The notes beneath the pieces are model-generated. The model saw only the letters and a program-made list of their open reading frames with translations, ran no database searches and was not told the origin of the DNA. A program made the position numbers and the translations under genes. From assembly GCA_023423835.1 (NCBI GenBank), contig JAFAEW010000146.1, positions 1 through 8,033 on the forward strand: a stretch of 8,033 bases of DNA, given 5' to 3'. Position 1 is the stretch's first letter; each line of letters begins with the position of its first letter. Shown one piece after another: positions 1 through 6,195 of the stretch. Source of the DNA: Bacteroidota bacterium. GTDB taxonomy: Bacteria > Bacteroidota > Bacteroidia > Chitinophagales > Chitinophagaceae.

Positions 1-1
1 C

Positions 2-805
2 TATGAAGGTGTGGCGAATGAGGGAATGCGGTGTATCAGGGAAATCATTCACCAATGGGGAGATGCCAATTTTTTACAGTTGGAGGTGCAGACTTTTGAC
101 GTAAGACTGAAGAATGAATTTCCTGACTTATCCTTCGACATTTATATTTCTACGGGCGGGCCGGGTTCGCCCCTCGAAAGTGTTGGTAAAGATTGGGACA
201 CGGGTTTTTGTAAATGGATAGCAAGGGTTGAAAAATGGAACAATGACGATGCTAACTTTCCCAAAAAGAAGGTTTTCTTCATTTGTCACAGTTTTCAGTT
301 GGCTTCCCGGTATTATAAACTCGCAAAGGTTTGCAAAAGAAAATCCACCTCATTTGGCGTTCTGCCGATGCACATAATGCCGGATGGTGAAGAAGAACCT
401 GTATTTGAAGGTCTTCCCAATCCGTTTTATGCTGTCGACAGCCGCGATTACCAGGTTATTGAACCCGACCACAATCGTTTAAGAAAAATGGGCGCAAAGA
501 TTCTTGCCATCGAAAAAGAAAGAAGGCACGTACCTTTTGAAAGGGCCATCATGGCGATCCGGTTTAATGAACATTTTATCGGAACCCAATTTCATCCCGA
601 AGCAGATGCAATAGGTATGAGTATGTACCTGAAGCGAGAGGACAAGAAAAAAACGATCATCGAAAATTACGGGGAAGAGAAATGGAAAAACATGATCGAA
701 CGGCTTTTAGATCCCGATAAGATCATGCTTACCAACCGTCATGTGTTACCGAATTTTTTAAATTCTGCCTTTCCTTCAGCGCTGGAAATACTGAAATCCG
801 CCTGA
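2..805 (+). CDS. Class I glutamine amidotransferase-like protein (GMP synthase amidotransferase-domain type), 5' end outside the window
   Basis: The frame is open to the window edge (Y-E-G before the first GTG at 11), and the visible N-terminus starts beyond the usual first beta strand, so the true start is upstream. Numbering residues from the GTG at 11, a glycine-rich oxyanion-type turn STGGPGSP lies at 47-54, the nucleophile strand FFICHSFQ at 89-96 with Cys92, and the catalytic pair in GTQFHPE at 191-197 (His195, Glu197). The Cys-His-Glu triad of class I glutamine amidotransferases is therefore intact. The nucleophile elbow departs from the usual GxCxGxQ: both glycines are replaced (Phe and Ser). 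About 67 residues follow the HPE motif, forming a lysine/glutamate-rich helical-looking tail not found in simple amidotransferase domains. No synthetase domain is fused, so the ammonia acceptor, if any, would be a separate protein. Its stop is one base from that of the converging GSCFA gene. The family call is firm; the substrate is unknown. Confidence 0.85.
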   Translation, partial: YEGVANEGMRCIREIIHQWGDANFLQLEVQTFDVRLKNEFPDLSFDIYISTGGPGSPLESVGKDWDTGFCKWIARVEKWNNDDANFPKKKVFFICHSFQLASRYYKLAKVCKRKSTSFGVLPMHIMPDGEEEPVFEGLPNPFYAVDSRDYQVIEPDHNRLRKMGAKILAIEKERRHVPFERAIMAIRFNEHFIGTQFHPEADAIGMSMYLKREDKKKTIIENYGEEKWKNMIERLLDPDKIMLTNRHVLPNFLNSAFPSALEILKSA

Positions 806-806
806 T

Positions 807-1784
807 TTATTCCAGGGAGAAAAATTGCAGTTCACCTGAAAAATCCACCGAGGGATAAGCTTGCTGCAACTGCTTTACCCGTTCGTGATTTTCGCTTAAA
901 AACTTTTTGTGCGCAAGCGAATCCGGATGGAAAGGCTTGTGGCTCATTGCTGTTTTGAGCTTTTTCATCTTCAACATGAAATCGATGGTTTTCTGGTTGA
1001 AGCAGTTTGCCGTAAACTTCTCCAAAACAAACTGTGTAGCCTGATAATTCGGATGTGCAAAATCTATATCAAAAAAGCGATAGTCCCGTAAAACATCAAT
1101 TACGAGCTCATAAGCCGGGAAATAGTAAAGGCCATCAAATTTATCTACCAAATGGTGCACTGCTTCAATCAATCTCGCCTTACTTCTGTTGTTTTCCACT
1201 ACTCCGTCTCTCAGATGCCTGACAGGGCTGATGGTAAAAATGATCTTAAGTTTTTTGTTGAAATGAAACAGCCGGTGAATACAGGTATCAAAAGCTGTAA
1301 CGATCTCTTCGATAGAGCAAAGATGCTTTCTGAAAATGGAAGCAGGGGCTTTATGGCAGTTTGCTACAGCTTGATTGTTTTCTTTCAGTTTATAGACAAA
1401 GGACGATCCAAGGGTGATGATGAGCCAGTCCGCGTTTTTCAGAAACGCATGGGCCGACTTTTGTGAGGCATTGATCCTGTTTAACGATTCTGATTCTTCA
1501 ATGGCTGAAAATGCGCTATGATGTTTCCACGAATGCCAGATTTCATTGGCAAGAAAAAGGTCAGATTCATCGTATTCCTTATTCTCAATATAGGAAATCA
1601 AACTTTCGGAAACGCTGATGGGGTCAAACAAAATGCCATTCGGATTTTGAAGCACCTCGAGTTTCACATCGCTCAAATAATTTCCAATATGCTGGGTAAA
1701 GCAAGATCCTGTCAAAAGAATTTTGTGGTGGTAATCGATTGGCGGTTGTAATTTTTGAATTGCTATCGGGCTAAAAAATTCCAT
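807..1784 (-). CDS. GSCFA domain protein (SGNH-hydrolase-like), function unknown
   Basis: The 325-residue product carries the family signature near its start: LLTGSCFTQHIG at 23-34 (Ser27, Cys28), then NPNGILFDP at 47-55, WLIITLGSSFVY at 120-131, CHKAP at 143-147, TISPVRHLRDG at 184-194, and FDIDFAHPN at 238-246. GSCFA proteins are related to SGNH esterases. By that analogy Ser27 and the D241/H244 pair are the likely catalytic residues, but no substrate is known to me. There is no signal peptide, so a cytoplasmic location is expected. I chose ATG 1784 because the homologous N-terminus begins shortly before the TGSCF strand, and because it lies 7 bases after the stop of the upstream lyase gene, preceded by GAAGG. 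An in-frame ATG at 1811 would add nine residues read from inside the lyase gene and is less likely. It is the last gene of the probable rlmB-lyase-GSCFA operon. Confidence 0.87.
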   Translation of the reverse strand: MEFFSPIAIQKLQPPIDYHHKILLTGSCFTQHIGNYLSDVKLEVLQNPNGILFDPISVSESLISYIENKEYDESDLFLANEIWHSWKHHSAFSAIEESESLNRINASQKSAHAFLKNADWLIITLGSSFVYKLKENNQAVANCHKAPASIFRKHLCSIEEIVTAFDTCIHRLFHFNKKLKIIFTISPVRHLRDGVVENNRSKARLIEAVHHLVDKFDGLYYFPAYELVIDVLRDYRFFDIDFAHPNYQATQFVLEKFTANCFNQKTIDFMLKMKKLKTAMSHKPFHPDSLAHKKFLSENHERVKQLQQAYPSVDFSGELQFFSLE

Positions 1785-1791
1785 ATCCTTC

Positions 1792-2646
1792 TTAAGATGA
1801 AAAAACTTCATTTGCCATTGCTACCGATAACTTCAATTCATCGAGATCTATTTTCGGCAACAGGTTTTTTTGTTGAAAAAAATCAACCATATAGACCGTA
1901 TCCATATTTCCAACGAGATCATCCTGGGCCATCGGACACCCTCCAATTCCAAGAATCGCTCCGTCAAAACGTTTGCAGCCGGCCTGGTAGGCAGCGTCCA
2001 GCTTTTCTTCCCGGTTATGAATGGAGGAATGAAGATGGGCACCAAATTCAACTGAAGGAAAATTCTTGATAAGGACCTCAAAAGCGAAACGGATCTGGGA
2101 AGCTGTTGCGATTCCGACCGTGTCACTTAGAGAGATGATGGAAATTCCTAAATCGGCCATTTTTTCAGCCCAGTTTAGTAAGACAGAAGCATCATAGGGA
2201 TCATTATATGGATTACCGAAGCCCATGCTCAGGTAAACCACTAGTTCCTTACCATAATCTTTACAAAGACCTTGAATTTGCTTCACCCGTTCAAAACTCT
2301 CTTCCATGCTGCTGTTGGTGTTTCTCTGCTGAAAGGTGGGAGAAATTGAAAAAGGAAAACCGAGATACTTAATGATATCATGTCTCACCGCTTCTTCCGC
2401 TCCACGAAAGTTTGCAATGATAGCAAGCAGGTTGGTTTCATCCGGATAAAGATTTTCAACAACCGTTTTTGTATCCGCCATTTGTGGAATCGCCTTCGGA
2501 GAGACAAAACTTCCGAAATCGAGGGTATCAAAACCAACCTTCAGCAGCTGGTTCAGATAGTTGATCTTCGCTTCCGTAGCAATCGGATGCGGCCAACCCT
2601 GCATCGCATCCCGCGGACATTCAATAATCTTTATTTCCTCCTGCAT
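1792..2646 (-). CDS. mvaB: Hydroxymethylglutaryl-CoA lyase family protein
   Basis: This 284-residue DRE-TIM-type TIM-barrel lyase would cleave HMG-CoA to acetyl-CoA and acetoacetate, the last step of leucine breakdown, in the cytoplasm. Visible motifs are IECPRDAMQG at 8-17 (Arg12 and Asp13, matching the catalytic Arg/Asp of HMG-CoA lyase), DFGSFVSPKAIPQMADT at 43-59, SLSDTVG at 172-178, the metal-binding HLH at 204-206, and the GGCPMA cysteine loop at 235-240 (Cys237) followed by GN at 246-247. Aligned by eye to the human enzyme from memory, several conserved positions differ: the Glu before SFVSPK is Asp43, HCHD reads HLHS, the cysteine loop is one residue longer, and the Glu after GN is Val251. 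Related acyl-CoA lyase specificity is therefore possible. The symbol mvaB follows the family name only. The gene starts 17 bases after the rlmB stop and ends 7 bases before the GSCFA start, consistent with one transcript. Confidence 0.87.
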   Translation of the reverse strand: MQEEIKIIECPRDAMQGWPHPIATEAKINYLNQLLKVGFDTLDFGSFVSPKAIPQMADTKTVVENLYPDETNLLAIIANFRGAEEAVRHDIIKYLGFPFSISPTFQQRNTNSSMEESFERVKQIQGLCKDYGKELVVYLSMGFGNPYNDPYDASVLLNWAEKMADLGISIISLSDTVGIATASQIRFAFEVLIKNFPSVEFGAHLHSSIHNREEKLDAAYQAGCKRFDGAILGIGGCPMAQDDLVGNMDTVYMVDFFQQKNLLPKIDLDELKLSVAMANEVFSS

Positions 2647-2663
2647 TTTGTTGTGTTTATCGT

Positions 2664-3404
2664 TTAATCCTCCATTCGTTGTTTATAACATTCATACAAA
2701 ATTATTCCCGCTGCAACCGATACGTTAAGCGAATCAAAATCTGCGCTCATGGGAATTGCAAACTTCTCGTCTGCCGCCTTCAACAAATAGTTTTGGATGC
2801 CTCGTTCTTCACTTCCCATAATAAAACAACAGCTTTCATTGCAGGGAAGTTCAGCCAGTTTTTTCTGCGCTTTCATTTCACTTGCAAACACTTTGATGCC
2901 TGCGGCATGAAGGGAGTCGATTGCTTTTAATAAGCTGTTGACACGGCAAACTTTCAAATGCTGCAAGGCGCCGGCACTGGTTTTTACGGCATCAGCGTTT
3001 AAAGATCCTACTCCTTTATCAGGAATAATTATAGCATCGGCCCCATAGCAATAGGCTGACCGTGCCATTGCGCCGATATTTCTCACATCCGTAATACCAT
3101 CGAGCATTAAAAACAACGCTTTCCTTTCGGAAGAAAGATTTTTCAAAACCTCCTCCAGGTTATGATAGACTACTGCAGCCTTAAGCGCTACCACGCCCTG
3201 GTGTTGAATACCGGTATAACTGTTTAATTTTTCGCCGGGAACATACTGAATCTGAACCGATTTTTTTTTCGCCAGCTGCCTTATTTCTTCAATCGCCTCA
3301 CCGGTAGCGTTCTTATACAATAAAACTTTCTCGATCTGTTCATCCCATCGCAAAGCCTCCATCACAGCATTTCTCCCACCAATTACATTTTTTTGTTCAG
3401 CCAT
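2664..3404 (-). CDS. rlmB: 23S rRNA (guanosine-2'-O)-methyltransferase RlmB, TrmH/SpoU family
   Basis: The protein (246 residues, the normal length for RlmB) uses S-adenosylmethionine to methylate the 2'-OH of a guanosine in 23S rRNA, G2251 in E. coli numbering. The N-terminal substrate-binding domain is recognisable at about 6-80 (VIGGRNAVMEAL at 7-18; GIQHQGVVAL at 65-74). The SPOUT methyltransferase domain at about 96-242 has its three motifs: DGITDVRNIGAMARSA at 102-117 (Asn109, Arg115), IMGSEERGI at 195-203, and IPMSADFDSLNVSVAAGI at 217-234, which form the trefoil knot cofactor site. Other TrmH-family members are possible, but the N-terminal domain and length favour RlmB. It is the first gene of a probable operon with the lyase and GSCFA genes. 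Codons 46-48 are a run of nine A residues. Only 59 bases separate its start from the upstream gene's stop, and most of that is a terminator, so its promoter is not evident. Confidence 0.9.
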   Translation of the reverse strand: MAEQKNVIGGRNAVMEALRWDEQIEKVLLYKNATGEAIEEIRQLAKKKSVQIQYVPGEKLNSYTGIQHQGVVALKAAVVYHNLEEVLKNLSSERKALFLMLDGITDVRNIGAMARSAYCYGADAIIIPDKGVGSLNADAVKTSAGALQHLKVCRVNSLLKAIDSLHAAGIKVFASEMKAQKKLAELPCNESCCFIMGSEERGIQNYLLKAADEKFAIPMSADFDSLNVSVAAGIILYECYKQRMED

Positions 3405-3441
3405 ATCAAAAAATAAAAAGTCCCGCCCGATTGAGCAGGAC
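3405..3441 (-). terminator. Intrinsic terminator of the T9SS-secreted protein gene
   Basis: Read on the minus strand, GTCCTGCTC (3441-3433) pairs with GGGCGGGAC (3428-3420) as a nine-base-pair stem with two G-U wobbles and an AATC loop (3432-3429). It is followed directly by a T-rich tract, five T, A, six T (3419-3408). On the plus strand the wobble positions become C-A mismatches, so the hairpin is directional. It lies 22 bases after the stop at 3464, and its T tract runs almost to the rlmB start, so it ends the secreted-protein transcript before rlmB. Confidence 0.85.
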
Positions 3442-3463
3442 GTAGTTGCAAAAATGAATGAAT

Positions 3464-4747
3464 TTATTGAACAATCAGTTTGCTGGTATAATATTCTTTT
3501 CCGTTTGCATCAAATATCTTCAAAACATACATTCCTTTCGCGGTTCCTGAAGGAAGAACCAATTGCGATCTGGTGTTTCCGGTTACAGATAATTTCTTCT
3601 GCAGAATTGAAGATCCTTCGGCTGAAAACAACAGAAGGCTGTAGTTTCCATCTTTCAGATTGGCTATAGAAATGTTTAGCTGATCCTTCACGGGATTGGG
3701 ATAGACATTTACCGATCCTGTTGTTTTTTGAACGGCAACCGCTGCATCAGCGTATAGGATATTGGCACTTGCAAGGTCAGACGCATTATAAACTTCACCT
3801 TTCTGGGCAGGAAGGGCTTCTGCCTGAAGTGTGTTAGGATCTACCAAAAAATAATTTCCGGTTTGAGTGGCGCTGCTTATCAAAATTTTGTTGCCTGAAT
3901 TTACCGCAGCACCGTTTACTGTGTACCCTTCCGGAAGTCCGGTAATGCTTCCAAGATTATCTGCAGTCATCTTCTGAATATTTATTTTAAAAACATTGGT
4001 ATTCATGCTGATGAGATACAAATTTCCGAATGCGTCGGCCACCATATCACCACCCCAGGCAGGCAATATATCTCGAATGGAAATGTCGTTTTTTCTGATT
4101 CCATCTTTTACAGATCCGAGATCAACTATCGATATATCTCCCGAAGTAGAAAATCGCATTAAATGGTTTGCATCATTGGTAAGGGCATAGCCAAATCCAT
4201 CCCCGCCAATACACATCCTCGTAATCACGTCGGCTTCGCCCGGCCGTTCGGTGAATGATTTCAGGGCCACGTTTCGAACATAAAATACCTGTCCGTTTCC
4301 TTTATTCAGATCGAAATACCGCAATTCATTGGAACGCATCGGTGTAAAGAAAAGGCGGTTCGATTTTGCATCAAAGGCCGAAGCAGCAACGAGGGTGGCG
4401 GTGGGTGAGGTAACCGCCTCAATTTCTTTTCCATCGGCAGTAGTTACCAAAAGCCTGGTCATATGATTTTCTTCCACAATACTGATCTGCCGGTAATTTC
4501 CTTTGCCGTTCAACTCCTGAAGTGCAGTTCCTTTCTTAGCATCGAATAGCAAAGGTTTTTCTTCGGGAGAATAGATCAGGCGCGTTTGTTCGCCCGTATT
4601 CATATCAATTTCACGTATGGCCATCCAGTTTACGTCACCCTTATTTATTGCGGTAATTGCAAATGCGCGGTTATTTTGAGCGTCGCTCTGTAAAAAAGCG
4701 GCCCCAAAAAACAAGGTGATACTTAAGGCAGGTAAAATTCTTTTCAT
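3464..4747 (-). CDS. Secreted protein with type IX secretion C-terminal sorting domain; propeller-like N-terminal region of unknown function
   Basis: The 427-residue product starts with a signal peptide: MKR, a hydrophobic stretch at about 4-19, and a likely cut near SDA-QN at 23/24, typical of Bacteroidota Sec signals. The C-terminus, about 347-427, is a type A T9SS sorting domain: VNVYPNP at 346-352, NYSLLLFSAEG at 368-378, a GMYVLKI strand at 405-411, and a final SKLIVQ. This predicts export across the outer membrane by the Por/Gld machinery, with removal of the domain and surface attachment or release. The middle, about 28-335, consists of short beta-strand segments with recurring G/N-xLY/F patterns (for example RLFFTP at 131-136, FGNLYLIS at 240-247, NKILISS at 286-292), like WD40/NHL-type propellers, but no catalytic motif is visible. 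The transcript has its own promoter candidate and terminator, so it is probably monocistronic. The export prediction is strong; no function can be assigned. Confidence 0.9.
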   Translation of the reverse strand: MKRILPALSITLFFGAAFLQSDAQNNRAFAITAINKGDVNWMAIREIDMNTGEQTRLIYSPEEKPLLFDAKKGTALQELNGKGNYRQISIVEENHMTRLLVTTADGKEIEAVTSPTATLVAASAFDAKSNRLFFTPMRSNELRYFDLNKGNGQVFYVRNVALKSFTERPGEADVITRMCIGGDGFGYALTNDANHLMRFSTSGDISIVDLGSVKDGIRKNDISIRDILPAWGGDMVADAFGNLYLISMNTNVFKINIQKMTADNLGSITGLPEGYTVNGAAVNSGNKILISSATQTGNYFLVDPNTLQAEALPAQKGEVYNASDLASANILYADAAVAVQKTTGSVNVYPNPVKDQLNISIANLKDGNYSLLLFSAEGSSILQKKLSVTGNTRSQLVLPSGTAKGMYVLKIFDANGKEYYTSKLIVQ

Positions 4748-4884
4748 GGCTAAAAATTTAGTGTAATTTAATAATCTTTCCCGACGGAATAAATTAAAAT
4801 CTACAGGCGGAAGCCTTACTCAGCCGCAAAAAACCCGTTCATTCTAGGATGATGAATATCATGAAATGCTGCGGCTAAAATGCT
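4748..4884 (-). other. Probable 5' leader of the secreted-protein gene with inverted repeats
   Basis: If the minus-strand -7 element at 4886-4893 is used, transcription would start near 4880 and leave a leader of about 130 bases. It contains a 7-bp inverted repeat (AGCCGCA 4822-4828 with TGCGGCT 4870-4876) enclosing 41 bases, inside which ATGAT/ATCAT (4849-4853 and 4858-4862) forms a small hairpin. Nearer the gene, AGGC/GCCT (4805-4808 and 4813-4816) can close a four-base loop. No known riboswitch class is recognised and no short ORF stands out. Whether the leader folds or regulates is unknown. Confidence 0.4.
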
Positions 4885-4893
4885 GCAAAGATA
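4885..4893 (-). promoter_or_regulatory. Candidate Bacteroidota -7 promoter element for the secreted-protein gene
   Basis: Read on the minus strand this is TATCTTTGC, an exact match to the Bacteroidota sigma-70-type -7 consensus TAnnTTTG with the often-seen trailing C. No good TTG-type -33 element sits at the usual distance, so the call rests on the -7 match and on its place upstream of a minus-strand gene. The predicted start of transcription is near 4880. Confidence 0.5.
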
Positions 4894-4912
4894 ATTTTAC
4901 AATTTTCCTTCA

Positions 4913-4920
4913 TAAGTTTG
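4913..4920 (+). promoter_or_regulatory. Candidate Bacteroidota -7 promoter element for the aminotransferase gene
   Basis: The sequence TAAGTTTG followed by C matches TAnnTTTG exactly and ends only four bases before the ATG at 4925. In this promoter class transcription starts about 4-7 bases after the element, so the mRNA would be leaderless or nearly so. The -33 region would fall on the opposed minus-strand -7 element at 4886-4893; no clear TTG is present there. Confidence 0.5.
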
Positions 4921-4924
4921 CATC

Positions 4925-6136
4925 ATGGCAAAATTATCAATCAGTGAAAGAGGGCAGATCATGCCTGCGTCTCCTATCCGAAAGCTTGTACCCTTTGCAG
5001 AAGCAGCCAAAAAAAAAGGCCGGAAAGTGTATCATTTGAATATCGGTCAGCCGGATATTGAAACACCTGATGCGGTTTTAAACGCGGTTAGAAGCTCTAC
5101 TTTCAAAGTCTTGGAATACAGCCATAGTGCGGGGAATGAGAGCTACCGCAAAAAACTTGTTGAATATTACCAGCGTAATGGAATCAACATCAGTCATGAT
5201 CAGATCATCGTTACGACCGGTGGATCAGAAGCGATACTGTTTGGATTTTTAGCCGCTCTTGATCCGCGCGATGAGGTAATTATTCCCGAACCGTTTTATG
5301 CGAATTACAATGGCTTTGCAGTGGAAGCAGGCGTGAAAGTAGTTCCTATTACTTCCCATATTGAAAACGGATTTGCATTACCTCCAATCGAGGATTTTGA
5401 AAAAGTAATCTCTCCAAAAACAAAGGCGATCATCATCTGCAATCCCAATAATCCAACAGGCTATCTCTACAGCCGCGAAGAACTGGAAACCCTGCGTGAG
5501 ATCGTAAAAAAACATAATCTCTATTTGTTTTCCGATGAAGCCTATCGCGAATTTTGCTACGATGGCGTTCACTTCAGCGCCATGCAATTAGAGGGGGTTG
5601 AGGAGAATGTGGTTTTAATGGATACCATCAGCAAACGCTACAGTTGTTGCGGTGCAAGGGTGGGCGCATTCATTACCCGCAATCCGGACTTGCTGAGTGC
5701 CGCCATGAAGTTTGCACAGGCAAGGTTAAGTCCGCCGGAATTCGGGCAAATTGCAGGTGAGGCGGCAGTTGACCTCCCCGAAAATTATTTCAATACTACC
5801 AAACAGGAATATCTTGAACGAAGGGATGTTTTGGTGAAAAGACTAAACGAAATGCCCGGCGTATTTTGTCCCAATCCCGGCGGTGCTTTTTATGCGATGG
5901 CAAAGCTTCCTATTGACGATGCCGATGCCTTCTGCCAGTGGCTGCTGGAGGCATTTGAATACAACGATCAAACCGTGATGCTGGCGCCGGCCACAGGATT
6001 TTATGGTACTGCCGGACTTGGAAAGCAGGAAGTAAGACTTGCCTATGTTTTGAATGTGGATGAAATAAATGCGGCGATGGACTGTTTGCAGGCGGCTCTG
6101 GAAAAATATCCGAATAAGCAAGCAGAACCGAAATAG
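4925..6136 (+). CDS. PLP-dependent class I/II aminotransferase (aspartate aminotransferase-like)
   Basis: The 403-residue protein is a full-length fold-type I aminotransferase, cytoplasmic, moving an amino group between an amino acid and a 2-oxo acid through pyridoxal phosphate. Visible landmarks are NIGQPDIETP at 39-48, the cofactor phosphate loop TGGSEA at 98-103, CNPNNPTG at 172-179 (Asn176 contacts PLP), SDEAY at 203-207 (Asp204 binds the pyridine nitrogen; Tyr207), the Schiff-base lysine Lys237 in SKRYSCCGARVG at 236-247, and VRLAY at 370-374 with Arg371, the usual alpha-carboxylate anchor. The aspartate-aminotransferase subgroup is likely, but side-chain specificity cannot be read from sequence, so no symbol is given. 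ATG 4925 is preferred because LSISERGQIMPASPIRKL matches the family N-terminus; Met13 would remove part of it. Codons 29-31 are a run of nine A residues (5009-5017). The gene is divergent from the secreted-protein gene and convergent with radC. Confidence 0.92.
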   Translation: MAKLSISERGQIMPASPIRKLVPFAEAAKKKGRKVYHLNIGQPDIETPDAVLNAVRSSTFKVLEYSHSAGNESYRKKLVEYYQRNGINISHDQIIVTTGGSEAILFGFLAALDPRDEVIIPEPFYANYNGFAVEAGVKVVPITSHIENGFALPPIEDFEKVISPKTKAIIICNPNNPTGYLYSREELETLREIVKKHNLYLFSDEAYREFCYDGVHFSAMQLEGVEENVVLMDTISKRYSCCGARVGAFITRNPDLLSAAMKFAQARLSPPEFGQIAGEAAVDLPENYFNTTKQEYLERRDVLVKRLNEMPGVFCPNPGGAFYAMAKLPIDDADAFCQWLLEAFEYNDQTVMLAPATGFYGTAGLGKQEVRLAYVLNVDEINAAMDCLQAALEKYPNKQAEPK

Positions 6137-6147
6137 GTGCGCCCGTT

Positions 6148-6166
6148 CGGCTGGTTCAACCGTCCG
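6148..6166 (+). other. Imperfect hairpin between convergent aminotransferase and radC genes
   Basis: On the plus strand CGG (6148-6150) and TGGT (6152-6155) pair with ACCG (6159-6162) and CCG (6164-6166) around a TCA loop, with one C-T mismatch and one U-G wobble. It starts 11 bases after the aminotransferase stop. The minus strand pairs less well. No T tract follows, so it is not a standard intrinsic terminator; it could be a 3'-end stem that protects the mRNA. Confidence 0.3.
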
Positions 6167-6195
6167 CTGAAATTATAAAACACCCTGCAGAATTT

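Noticed and set aside
801..816. CCTG/CAGG pair at the convergent stops as a bidirectional terminator
   Set aside because: It has only four base pairs, an eight-base loop, and no T tract on either side.
909..1751. Plus-strand ORFs of 60-104 residues inside the GSCFA gene
   Set aside because: They lie antisense to a well-supported gene, show no recognisable motif, and have compositions expected of shadow frames.
1848..2126. 92-residue minus-strand ORF in another frame of the lyase gene
   Set aside because: It overlaps a conserved coding sequence and resembles no family; it is a shadow frame.
3449..3456. Minus-strand CATTTTTG as a -7 element for rlmB
   Set aside because: It misses the first consensus T, has no -33 partner at normal spacing, and would start transcription inside the terminator hairpin.
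4805..4876. A tRNA, small RNA gene or known riboswitch in the 177-base intergenic gap
   Set aside because: There is no cloverleaf, T-loop or recognisable aptamer core; only short inverted repeats are present, so it is listed as a possible leader.
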